Source: CAWFFV01 sp963814985 (GTDB lineage Bacteria > Chloroflexota > Ktedonobacteria > Ktedonobacterales > Ktedonobacteraceae). Taken from it: a stretch of 64,000 nt of DNA. The position numbers and the translations under genes were made by a program. The notes below the pieces were generated by a model. That model was not told where the DNA came from. It worked only from the letters and a program-made list of their open reading frames with translations, and ran no database searches. How positions within the stretch are numbered: position 1 is the first letter of the stretch; the number at the start of each line of letters is the position of its first letter. The stretch is taken from NCBI GenBank assembly GCA_963814985.1, contig CAWFFV010000101.1, forward strand, positions 62,001 to 126,000. Reading direction: 5' to 3'. Below, one piece after another: positions 52,316 through 61,123 of the stretch.

Positions 52316-53686
52316 ATGAAAATAGTAGAAATGCCCAAATTGGGCGATACGATGGAAGAGGGAAAGATTCTTCGCTGGCTCAAGAAAGAGGGCGACCAGG
52401 TCAAGAAGGGTGACTCTCTCGCAGAGATCGAGACAGAGAAGGTTAACATCGACGTCGAAGCTTTTGCCTCGGGTGTACTGCGTAAAATCCTGGTGCCGGA
52501 AGGAACATCTGCCCTGGTTGGTGCCGGTATCGCACTCGTTGGAGCTCCCGATGAACCATTACCAGCCAGTGCCAGTAATCCTGGTGGGACCGGTGCCGCT
52601 GAAGCAACCAGACCAGCAACAAACACGCAAGCAGAAAAAGCTAGCAGAGTCGGGCAAACCGCTGCGACTCCGCCAACGAATGGTCTTAGCAGTGCCAGCA
52701 TTGCGGTAGCCATCAGTACTCTCTCTTTAGAAAGCCGCATACTACCAGAGCGAGGGCGTATCTTTATCTCACCTATCGCGCGACGCCTGGCAGAAGAGTA
52801 CCACTTCGATTATACGACAATCCAGGGTACAGGCCCCAATGGCCGCATTATCAAGATGGATGTAGAAGTCGCGATTGCCGCAAAAAAACAATCACCTGTG
52901 GCGCAAACTGCACCAGTTCTGCCAACCTACGAGACATACCTGGAGCCTGCACCTGAAGCAGAAGAGGTTTTGCCTATCCCTGTTGGCACTGGGGATGTGA
53001 TTGAAATTCCATTAACGGCTATGCGTCGTACGATCGCCAAACGACTAACACAGAGTATGCAGACGGCACCACACTTCTATGTCACCAGTGTCATCGATAC
53101 CAGCAAGTTTGCCGACTTGCGTCAGCAGATCAATGAGTATGCAGCAAACAGCCCGTCACCCGTAAAGGTCAGTTACAATGACCTGATCATCAAAGCGGTT
53201 GCACGTTCGCTGGTTCTTTTGCCACAAATGAACGTTTCTTTTGCAGAGGATCGTATCCTCCAGAAGAAGCAGGTACATATTGGTGTCGCTGTAGCGCTGG
53301 AGCAAGGCTTGATCGTTCCAGTAGTGCGCAACGCCGATCAGTTGGGTATCCTCGATTTAGCACGCGAGACACAACGTCTGGCCGAAGCAGCTCGCGCCGG
53401 GAAGCTCCGACCAGAGGATTTTAGTGGTGGAACCTTTACTGTCAGTAACCTTGGAATGTTCGATGTAGATAGCTTCACTGCCGTTATCAACCCACCAGAG
53501 TCCGCGATCCTTGCTATTGGTTCTATCACACCCACGCCCGTTGTTGTTGATGGTCAGATTGTGGTGCGTGACCGTATGAAGGTGACGCTTTCCTCCGACC
53601 ACCGGGCGATTGACGGCGCTACGGCTGCTCGCTTCTTACAAGAGGTCAGGCGACTTCTGGAAGAGCCTTTCGGTTTACTACTCTAA
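52316..53686 (+). CDS. pdhC: dihydrolipoamide acyltransferase (E2)
   Basis: 456 residues. Lipoyl domain (1-75) with the lipoylated Lys in EIETEKVNID; an Ala/Thr/Pro-rich linker; E3/E1-binding domain (ISPIARRLAEEYHFDYTTIQ, GPNGRIIKMDV); catalytic acyltransferase domain ending with the active-site SSDHRAIDGATAARFL. It transfers the acyl group from lipoate to CoA and forms the core of the complex. It follows pdhB by 11 bases. Confidence 0.95.
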   Translation: MKIVEMPKLGDTMEEGKILRWLKKEGDQVKKGDSLAEIETEKVNIDVEAFASGVLRKILVPEGTSALVGAGIALVGAPDEPLPASASNPGGTGAAEATRPATNTQAEKASRVGQTAATPPTNGLSSASIAVAISTLSLESRILPERGRIFISPIARRLAEEYHFDYTTIQGTGPNGRIIKMDVEVAIAAKKQSPVAQTAPVLPTYETYLEPAPEAEEVLPIPVGTGDVIEIPLTAMRRTIAKRLTQSMQTAPHFYVTSVIDTSKFADLRQQINEYAANSPSPVKVSYNDLIIKAVARSLVLLPQMNVSFAEDRILQKKQVHIGVAVALEQGLIVPVVRNADQLGILDLARETQRLAEAARAGKLRPEDFSGGTFTVSNLGMFDVDSFTAVINPPESAILAIGSITPTPVVVDGQIVVRDRMKVTLSSDHRAIDGATAARFLQEVRRLLEEPFGLLL

Positions 53687-53698
53687 ACGGATCTCTTT

Positions 53699-54232
53699 AT
53701 GACAACATGTACAATCAACGGAGTCACGCTTGTACTGCTACGAGGTAACATCGTAGATGTACAGGCGGACGCTATCGTCAACGCCGCTAACTCAGCACTT
53801 GCAGGCGGTGGTGGTGTTGATGGTGCCATTCATGATGCGGGCGGTCCAACGATTATGCATGAATGCAGTAAGATCGGTGGTTGTCCTACAGGGAGCGCCG
53901 TGGCAACGATAGCAGGAAGACTGAAGGCCCGCTATGTCTTCCATGCTGTCGGCCCCATCTACGGGCATCATGAGAATGAAAAGCACCTGCTAGCCAGCGC
54001 CTACCAGGCCTGCCTCGATCTGGCAGAGCAACACAAACTCACAAGCATTGCATTCCCATCACTCAGCACAGGAGCTTTCCGATACCCCCTTACATTGGCC
54101 GCTCCCATCGCATTAGGAACAGTCATCGAACATATCAAAAAGCCCACCAGCCTGCAACAGGTGACGTTTGTCCTCTTTGATACCAGGACCCATGCAGCAT
54201 ATGAGCAAACATTGCAGCGATTGAATCCCTAA
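53699..54232 (+). CDS. macrodomain ADP-ribose hydrolase
   Basis: 177 residues forming one macrodomain: GNIVDVQADAIVNAANSAL, GGGGVDGAIHDAGG and FPSLSTGAFRYPL. Such proteins remove ADP-ribose from proteins or deacetylate O-acetyl-ADP-ribose (MacroD/YmdB type). It begins 12 bases after the E2 gene in the same direction and may be co-transcribed. A link to sirtuin-type metabolism is only inference. Confidence 0.92.
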   Translation: MTTCTINGVTLVLLRGNIVDVQADAIVNAANSALAGGGGVDGAIHDAGGPTIMHECSKIGGCPTGSAVATIAGRLKARYVFHAVGPIYGHHENEKHLLASAYQACLDLAEQHKLTSIAFPSLSTGAFRYPLTLAAPIALGTVIEHIKKPTSLQQVTFVLFDTRTHAAYEQTLQRLNP

Positions 54233-54338
54233 AAACTACAACACAGATAATGCATATTTTCTTTGCAAATTGCTGCTTGCCAGAGAGCACTTAACATGAT
54301 ATGATGCTAATGAGGATATGTAGGAGGGTTGAATAAAT

Positions 54339-55212
54339 ATGAATCAACACCAAAAGCAGGAAAACGATTCAGCATGGATGGAACAGGTAGCCGAGATGCT
54401 TCCATATTTCCTGCCAGATGCTAAATTTATCACAGCGCTGAACACGCAAACTCTTAAGCCACCGTCACCACAATCACCGCTCCGCGCCAACAAAGTCTAC
54501 AAGATTCAGTATAGGGGCCAGCCTCATATCTTGCATCTTGAATTTGAGTCAAAGGGAGATAACAGGCTAGCCTATTGGATGCTTTCTTATCATGCATTGC
54601 TCCTCGAAGAATATAATCTGCCAGTCATTTCTATGATCATTTATCTCTTTCACACAGGTATAGTGAAACCACCATTAGAAGAGAAGAGCGGAAACGAAAC
54701 AGTGTTACTATTCTACTACAGACCGTTCCTGCTCTGGAAACTTGACGCACAATACTACATCAGAAAACATGTGATCACAATGTATCCCTTGTTGCCTGCT
54801 ATGCGAGGAGCAAATGCATCGACACTGTTACAAGCATTGGAAGAAATGAAGGAGATATACGAGGGAGGAGAGCTATCACGTCGATTACTATGGTTTCATG
54901 CATTATTAGGACAGGTAGAAACCATTCCATTAGCAGACAAGCGCATAATAGAGAGAGAGATACATATGTTTGACGAGTTGTTAGAGGATGATCCCTTATG
55001 TTCAGGAACGTGAGGAGCGTGCGACTATCCAGGCATTACAAAATGCAGTCGTTGAAATCGTTAAGGGCCGTTTTCCTACTCTGATGGATTTGGCACAGCA
55101 GCGCGTAGCCCACATGAGTACATGCACAGCCCTCTACGAATTCGTGGGCTTGATTTCTACTGCCCCTGATGAGAATAGTGCTCGCTGGCTTCTTCACCTA
55201 CCAGCGGCTTGA
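54339..55212 (+). pseudogene. PD-(D/E)XK (Rpn/DUF4351-type) nuclease gene, frameshifted
   Basis: About 290 residues if repaired. The N-terminal part has a nuclease core (IQYRGQPHILHLEFESKGD, then LAYWMLSYHALLLEE), the E-x-K/Q pattern seen in transposase-related Rpn nucleases. At about 54996 an extra T breaks the frame (LLEDDP then YVQEREERATIQ). The C-terminal tail (VEIVKGRFPTLMDLAQQRV) continues to 55212. These proteins are common in Ktedonobacteria and are thought to cut DNA during recombination or transposition. Confidence 0.75.
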
Positions 55213-55227
55213 TAAGGATAATCTCCC

Positions 55228-55485
55228 ATGTTTGATACCTTGCTAGAAGATGATCCATATTTTAAGATTTTAGAGGAACGTGTGGTCATTCAGGAATTAA
55301 AGAGAGTTGTAGTGGAAATTGTTAAGCGACGCTTCCCTCTTCTGGTAAATCTAGCAGAGCAGCGCGTAGCCCACATGCGAGAACGCGAGATACTCTATGA
55401 GTTTATTGGACTCTCTGCCACTGCCCCAGATGAGGCAAAGGCTCGCTGGCTGTTTACACCACGAGCAGAATTTGAAATAAATTGA
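55228..55485 (+). CDS. duplicated C-terminal tail of the upstream nuclease
   Basis: 85 residues starting MFDTLLEDDPYFKI, matching the upstream gene from its internal MFDELLEDDP (54966) onward, with the same VVEIVKRRFPLLVNLAEQRV and LYEFIGLSATAPDE ending. The offset is 262 bases, so this is a diverged tandem duplication of the 3' end only. It lacks the nuclease core and may be a remnant or a small regulatory partner. Confidence 0.6.
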   Translation: MFDTLLEDDPYFKILEERVVIQELKRVVVEIVKRRFPLLVNLAEQRVAHMREREILYEFIGLSATAPDEAKARWLFTPRAEFEIN

Positions 55486-55500
55486 TAATAGATAGAATAT

Positions 55501-55592
55501 AATGAGTCATCCCGAACTTTTTCAAAAGTTCGGGATGACTCATTGGCCTGCGAAGTGCCGTAGGCGCTGAGGAATCAGGAAAAGGGGCCTGA
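55501..55592 (+). repeat. modular palindromic repeat, half copy R9
   Basis: A perfect 21-bp stem with loop TC (55501-55544) is joined to the right arm of the repeat family (CCTGCGAAG, GCCGTAGGCGC, TGAGGAATCAGG, GGGGCCTGA). The left arm is absent, and the stem tip AACTTTTTCAAAAGTT differs from the usual one. After it, GCCCTGAT occurs in short tandem (55590-55610). It can serve as terminator for the nuclease genes. Confidence 0.75.
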
Positions 55593-55683
55593 TGCCCTGA
55601 TGCCCTGATGCAAAAGAGTTGCCGGAAATGAGAAAATCTGGTATGCTAGACTACAAGATGATGCTACATCAAGAGATATTACC

Positions 55684-56124
55684 GTGGAGAGTGTGTTGAG
55701 CCTGCGAACAAAGTTCATCATCACCAATATCCTATTATTACTTGCCCTGCTTTGTGCGGCTTTTGCAGCACAAACTGCATTAGGGGATTTCCAAAGCTTC
55801 CAGACCCAAAATACCCTCACGAGAAAGGGTGATGTTCATACAATTCGCTCCTGGATGACAATTCCTTATGTCGCCTACACCTATCATATTCCCGAAAGCT
55901 ATCTCTACCACTCACTGGATCTCCCAGATTCGTACTCACTCCATCACACCACTCTGCATGCACTCTCTATCCGCTACCAATATCCAGTTAATAGTATCAT
56001 CAACAAATTACAAAACGCTATTCTTGTCTATCGTAAGCATCATCCACAACCTTCTCTTATGCCTTCTCCTTCTCCCGATCATCACAACGGCAAGAGACTT
56101 GTAGTGGAGAGGAAGAGCACTTGA
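55684..56124 (+). CDS. hypothetical single-pass membrane protein upstream of dedA
   Basis: 146 residues with RBS-like sequence GTGGAGAG near the start, so the true start could be the Leu/Met pair after it. One TM helix (FIITNILLLLALLCAAFAAQ), then an extracytoplasmic part (HTIRSWMTIPYVAYTYHIPE) and a His/Pro/Ser-rich tail. The stop overlaps the TTG start of dedA (TTGA), showing translational coupling. I do not recognise the family; it probably works with DedA. Confidence 0.65.
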   Translation: MESVLSLRTKFIITNILLLLALLCAAFAAQTALGDFQSFQTQNTLTRKGDVHTIRSWMTIPYVAYTYHIPESYLYHSLDLPDSYSLHHTTLHALSIRYQYPVNSIINKLQNAILVYRKHHPQPSLMPSPSPDHHNGKRLVVERKST

Positions 56125-56807
56125 ATACATTCCTTCCCACCTTAATAAACTGGTTGCAACAATACGGATACCCGGCACTCTGGTTGAGTACATTCATAGC
56201 AGCTATCGGCGCTCCTCTCCCTATCAGCTTCGTTCTCCTCGCAGCTGGAGCTTTCTCCGCGCTCGGAGACTTTAATCTTGTACTCCTTGCACTCATTGCA
56301 ATCAGCGCATCCATAGGTGGTGATACAGTCGGCTATTTCATTGGACGGCGCGTTGGAGGTCAGTTACTTGATAAGCTTGAACGACAACAAAAATTTCATC
56401 TCATTTCACCCAGGACCATTGCACACTCACGTGTCTACTTTATAAAGCGGGGAGGGTGGGCTGTCTTTCTCAGTCGTTTCCTCTTCCCAGCATTTGGCGG
56501 TGTTATTAACCTGCTGGCAGGAGCCGAAATCTACCCTTATCGCCGCTTCCTTCCACTTGATGTTTGTGGTGAAGCACTCGGTGCATTGATACCTCTTGCG
56601 CTTGGCTACACTTTTGGTGCCAGCTGGGATGCTGTAGGCGACATTCTCACTGCTATTTCAGGATTTGTTACTGCCGTACTCATTACGACTTATCTTACTG
56701 TACGGCTCGTCAGAATGCTACAACGCATGAAATATGTCAAGCCCGTTCAGCATACAAATGCATTCACAACTTATGGAAAGGAGAAGACAGAATCGTTGCC
56801 ACCTTAG
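56121..56807 (+). CDS. DedA-family membrane protein
   Basis: TTG start, 228 residues. DedA features: LSTFIAAIGAPLPISFVLLA, GDTVGYFIGRRVGGQLLDK and the conserved FLSRFLFPAFGGVINLLAGA with Arg in a re-entrant loop. DedA proteins transport or flip undecaprenyl phosphate and other phospholipids and help envelope homeostasis. The C-terminus is cytoplasmic and basic. Confidence 0.92.
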   Translation: MNTFLPTLINWLQQYGYPALWLSTFIAAIGAPLPISFVLLAAGAFSALGDFNLVLLALIAISASIGGDTVGYFIGRRVGGQLLDKLERQQKFHLISPRTIAHSRVYFIKRGGWAVFLSRFLFPAFGGVINLLAGAEIYPYRRFLPLDVCGEALGALIPLALGYTFGASWDAVGDILTAISGFVTAVLITTYLTVRLVRMLQRMKYVKPVQHTNAFTTYGKEKTESLPP

Positions 56808-57121
56808 ACAGGAGCCGAACGTATAAGATAGATAGAAAGTCGATTCCGTTCGGATTAACAGTTTTCTAAGGAAACTCTATCAAAAACGGGTCGGAAAGAC
56901 TAGAATGAAAGGAGGACTTGCGTTATAATTGGAATAGGATTAATTTCCGACCTAGCGATGTTTCTACTAGAAGAGACAGGATACACGTCTTTGATTTCCT
57001 CCCACTCGGCACTCGGACGCAAGGGTCCGATGAAGGCTCGCTTTCCCTGAGTGTAGGACCTGACAGACTGACAAATTAAATATCTTGCTGCTTAGGATAT
57101 TACTTTTCATGGAGGCGCACA
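56808..57121 (+). promoter_or_regulatory. upstream region of the sigma factor gene
   Basis: 314 bases without a gene. A TATAAT box lies at 56924-56929 with a weak TAGAAT 17 bases before it. The leader of about 190 bases ends in GGAGG five bases before the ATG of the sigma gene. I see no clear riboswitch. Confidence 0.35.
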
Positions 57122-58342
57122 ATGATAGACTTAGAGCGTGCCATGACGGGAACAACGCTTACATTGAACAATTCACAAGAAAAGAAAGGTCTTGAGAAAC
57201 CGTTCGACATCGTCGAGCAGTTACTCACCAAAGACCTCGGCTATACATCGGAGGATGATGTAGAGGTGGAAACGGGGAAAGAGGAGCAAGAGCTGGACGA
57301 AGACCTCACTGGTCTGGAAACCGGCCACTTGGAGTTAGAAGAAATGCAGGATATACACGAAGATCTAACCCCACTATCAGGCTCTCCCGAACTAGAGGTC
57401 GAATCTATTCTCACCCTTCCTACCATGGCTACCGAGGGGGAACCCCCTGCACGTCGCGCCGTCATGCGTCGTCGTCGTTCAGAAGAACAAGATGAGAATA
57501 CGGTGAGTGCCGCTGATGCTGGTGAGTCCGACGCCGTAATGACCTACCTGCGTGAGATCGGGCGCGTTCCGATGATCACTCACGAACGTGAAATCGAGCT
57601 AGCCAAGAATATTGAGAAGGGCGACCGCGATGCCATGAAGCAATTTATCCTGGCCAATCTTCGCCTCGTGGTCAGTATTGCTAAACGTTACGTGGGACGC
57701 GGTTTAACTCTCCTTGATCTGATCCAGGAGGGCAATATTGGACTAATCCGTGCTGTTCAACGCTATGATTGGCGCCGTGGTCATCGCTTCTCTACTCATG
57801 CCACATGGTGGATTTGTCAGGCCATCAGCCGAGCCGTTGCCGATAAAGGGCGCACCATTCGCCTACCCGTCTATGTCAATACGGCGCTCAATCGCATTCG
57901 CCGTGAGCGACAGCGTCTCCTCCAGGAACTTGGGCGTGAGCCAACCGAGCTAGAACTGGCTGAGGCAACTGGGCTGGACCCGATTCGGATGATCGAACTA
58001 CAAGCAGCTCCTGGGGCTCCTGTCTCTCTTGAGCTACCCGTTGGCGAAGACGAAGAACAGGAACTGGGCGATGTGCTGGCTGATACAGAATCAGCCTCGC
58101 CGGAAGACCTGGCAACCACACAAACCCTGAAAGATGAGGTGCAGCGTGTACTGGAATCAGTATTGACCCCACGCGAACAACTCGTCTTACAGTTGCGCTT
58201 TGGCCTGGGCAACGGCCAGGCCCATCCACTCGAACAGGTCGGACGTGAACTGGGTATTACTCGCGAACGTGTCCGCCAGATAGAGGCAGGAGCTCTGGCA
58301 AAGTTGCGTCAGCCACCTGTGCTGGAGCGTTTGCGCGGGTAA
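57122..58342 (+). CDS. RNA polymerase sigma factor, RpoD/SigA type
   Basis: 406 residues. A variable acidic N-terminus (about 1-135) has no region 1.1 that I recognise. Region 1.2 starts SDAVMTYLREIGRVPMITHE; 2.1-2.4 has FILANLRLVVSIAKRYVGRG, LLDLIQEGNIGLIRAV and FSTHATWWICQAISRAV; region 3; and 4.2 with LGITRERVRQIEAGALAKLR. In 2.3-2.4 the nearly invariant YATWWIRQ is HATWWICQ. It may be the housekeeping factor or a close paralogue. It is followed by a strong terminator. Confidence 0.9.
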   Translation: MIDLERAMTGTTLTLNNSQEKKGLEKPFDIVEQLLTKDLGYTSEDDVEVETGKEEQELDEDLTGLETGHLELEEMQDIHEDLTPLSGSPELEVESILTLPTMATEGEPPARRAVMRRRRSEEQDENTVSAADAGESDAVMTYLREIGRVPMITHEREIELAKNIEKGDRDAMKQFILANLRLVVSIAKRYVGRGLTLLDLIQEGNIGLIRAVQRYDWRRGHRFSTHATWWICQAISRAVADKGRTIRLPVYVNTALNRIRRERQRLLQELGREPTELELAEATGLDPIRMIELQAAPGAPVSLELPVGEDEEQELGDVLADTESASPEDLATTQTLKDEVQRVLESVLTPREQLVLQLRFGLGNGQAHPLEQVGRELGITRERVRQIEAGALAKLRQPPVLERLRG

Positions 58343-58379
58343 GCGTTCTCTTCTACTGTGAACAAGCTAACATCACAGT

Positions 58380-58440
58380 ACAGAGTCCCCACAGGAGGGT
58401 GTAGAGCCAGGTAGACAACATCCTCCTGTGGGGACTCTGT
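58380..58440. terminator. bidirectional terminator between sigma gene and RSH gene
   Basis: A perfect 19-bp stem (58380-58398 with 58422-58440, containing CAGAGTCCCCACAGGAGG) and a 23-base loop. It lies between convergent genes, 38 bases after the sigma gene stop and 16 bases before the RSH stop. Confidence 0.7.
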
Positions 58441-58455
58441 GCCTTCCCCACAGGT

Positions 58456-61007
58456 TTATTTCCGTTTCCCCAGATCACGCTCCACATGTAATACGTTTTT
58501 GACCTTTTCCAGACGCGCCATGAGACGTTGCATTTGCTCCAAACCGTCAAGTTCGACCACCGCTGTGATCACTTTTACTTCCCGATTTCCGTTGGTATGC
58601 GAACGGACCGACATCAGGTTGATTCCGCCATCTGAGACAACTGCGGCAATATCCCGGACAAGTCCAACACGATCATGAGCCGTAATGACGATAGGTGCCA
58701 GATAGCGCGACTGACTCATACCCATCCAACTTACGTTTATAAGTCGTTCACGGTCCCGCTCACGATGGCGAACAATATTCTGACAATCTGCCCGGTGGAC
58801 AATCACACCTTTCCCACGACTGATAAAGCCGACAATCTCATCATCGGGCAGCGGACAACAACAGTTCGCCAGTTTTGTTAAGAGTCCATTAACGCCCGCT
58901 ACCTGCAATTGTGCCGAGGATGTTTGCTTTGCGACGACAGTTGGAAGCACCAGTTGTAGCTCTATATTGTCTTTTGTCTCTTTGACCTCTTTCCCCTCGC
59001 GTTGTTGCCAATACTCGGTCAGTTTGAGAAGAAGTGCATGTGGGCGCAGATCGTCTGCACCAATAGCTAGAAGGACGTCATCAAATGCATCCATGTGGAA
59101 CTCATGGCAAAGCCAATTCTCTGCATCCTCGGTGATCACCTCTATACCACGTGGACTTAACGTCTTCAACTCGCGATCCAGGCGCTCACGCCCAATCTGG
59201 ATATTAATATGGCGCTCATGTGTTTTCAGATACCGTCGAATCTTGCTCCTTGCTGCCGCAGTCCGGGCAAAATTTAGCCAGTCGCGGGTCGGATGGGCGG
59301 CACGGCTGGTGACAATATCCACAATTTCACCGCTCTTGAGTTCATAATCGAGTGGCACCATACGCGTTACCAGTCGATCACCGTCTCCACTGCCTATCTG
59401 CGTGATAATACGCGCTCCCGCACAACTGTCACCTACCTTCGTGTGTACACGATAGGCAAAATCAAGAGGAGTAGAACCAACAGGTAAATCTTTAACCTCG
59501 CCCCTGGGGGTAAAGACAAAGATTTGCTCCTGGAAAATGTCGTCTTTGACCGCTTCGATGAACTCTATATCACTAGTATTAGATGACCGGATTTCTTTTT
59601 GCCACTTGGCGAGCTGACGCAACCAGGTTAAGAGTTCTTTGGCTGAGGCTGAGGCCGTATCGCCCACGTCCTTATAATGCCAGTGCATAGCAACCCCATA
59701 CTCAGCCATTTCGTGCATAGCATGCGTGCGAATTTGGATCTCCACCAGCTGGTCATCCAGACAGAATACGGTGGTATGGAGGGCACGATAACCATTGGGC
59801 TTGGGATTGGCAATAAAGTCCTTAATCCGTCCATCTTTCGGTTTCCACAGACTATGGACATGCCCTAGCGCAATATAGCAATCAGGCGTTGAATCAACGA
59901 GAATACGAAATGCAATCAGGTCATGAATTTGGCTAATGTCAGTGGCAGCTTTGAGGTCCTCAAAACTCCCGACCTCGCCTGCATTACGCTCGACCTTCTT
60001 ATAAAAGCTGTACAGGTGCTTAACACGACCAGAGACTTCAGCATTGACTCCTATGGCTGCCATATCCAAACGTAAAATTTCACAGACACGCTCGACGTAA
60101 GAGCGCCACTGCTTACTCTCCTCTTCCACAATATTGCGCACCCACAGAAATTTCTCTGGCTCAAGAATCTGGAAGGCTAAATCTTCTAATTCGCTCTCCA
60201 TGCGCGACATACCCAAACGCCCTGCGAGCGGTGCATAGATATCATGCGTCTCCTGCGCTACCGTCAGGATCTCCTGACGATCCCTTCCCATAAAAAGGCT
60301 TAGACATGACGACGCATAGCATGCAGCCGATAGGCTAGCTTGAGCAGTACTACCCTGGGATCTTCAGCCATCGCCACAAACATCTTGCGAGCAGTCTCTG
60401 CCTGCTGACGGCGCAGAGCCTCACGAATACGTGGCTTCTTACTCTCAGCTGATGCACTGCTACCTGATTCGTCGCGATCATCGTAGACCTTTTTGGCAGG
60501 CAGAGTACTTTGACCGCTCAGGGCAGCCCCTCCCACAACACTTTGTTTTTTACGCTCCAGGATATTCAGGCGCAACATACTCCCTATAACCCGTGCTGTA
60601 GCAGAACCTAGAGTCTGCTCCACGCGTTCTAATGACAAGAGATCTGCATCAACGGCTTCAAAGACGAGGCCAGCTGCAACTCCAATAGAGTCAATATGCA
60701 TCTCGGCCAAAATGGTCGTCACGGCCAAAGCATGTTCCAGAGGAGGTATAGGACGCTCGCCAGTGACACCTTGACATGTTTCCAATGCAATCTGGGAGGC
60801 TCGGATAACTCGATCTACTTCGGCGGGAACCATATAGCAGCGCACAAACTTAAGTAATTGCGCCATTGAGTCTGGGAAGTCCTGTGAGATTACGCGTTTT
60901 TCCACAAACCTATCTATCATGGTTTTGATTATTATCTCAGGTAACTGACATGTCCTGTCGGGAGACAGCCTGATAGGAATACCCCAAACAGTATACGCTC
61001 TCAACAT
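58456..61007 (-). CDS. RelA/SpoT homologue with degenerate hydrolase site (one frameshift)
   Basis: HD domain in the first part (60300-61007) and synthetase, TGS and ACT domains in the second (58456-60291); one base appears to be missing near 60303, between LHAMRRHV and LFMGRDRQEIL. Repaired length is about 850 residues. The hydrolase motif HDxxED reads FEAVDA, and the later Asp is Tyr (KLAYRLHAM), so ppGpp hydrolysis is unlikely. The synthetase is intact: GRVKHLYSFYKK, QIHDLIAFRI, LVEIQIRTHAM. TGS: FVFTPRGEVKDLPVGSTPLD. The C-terminus is an ACT domain. Likely a RelA-like alarmone synthetase. Confidence 0.88.
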
Positions 61008-61123
61008 GTCCCTTGTTGTATGTTGAGGATCACATACAGGACTGTTGGGTTATCTCATTTACATATTTTATGATGTCAGTCTAGAGACCCGGTGGGATAT
61101 CTACAAGATGCCTCAGTCCTTTC

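Noticed and set aside
55585..55612. CRISPR-like or VNTR array (GCCCTGAT copies)
   Set aside because: Only about three 8-base units without spacers; a simple local slippage repeat.
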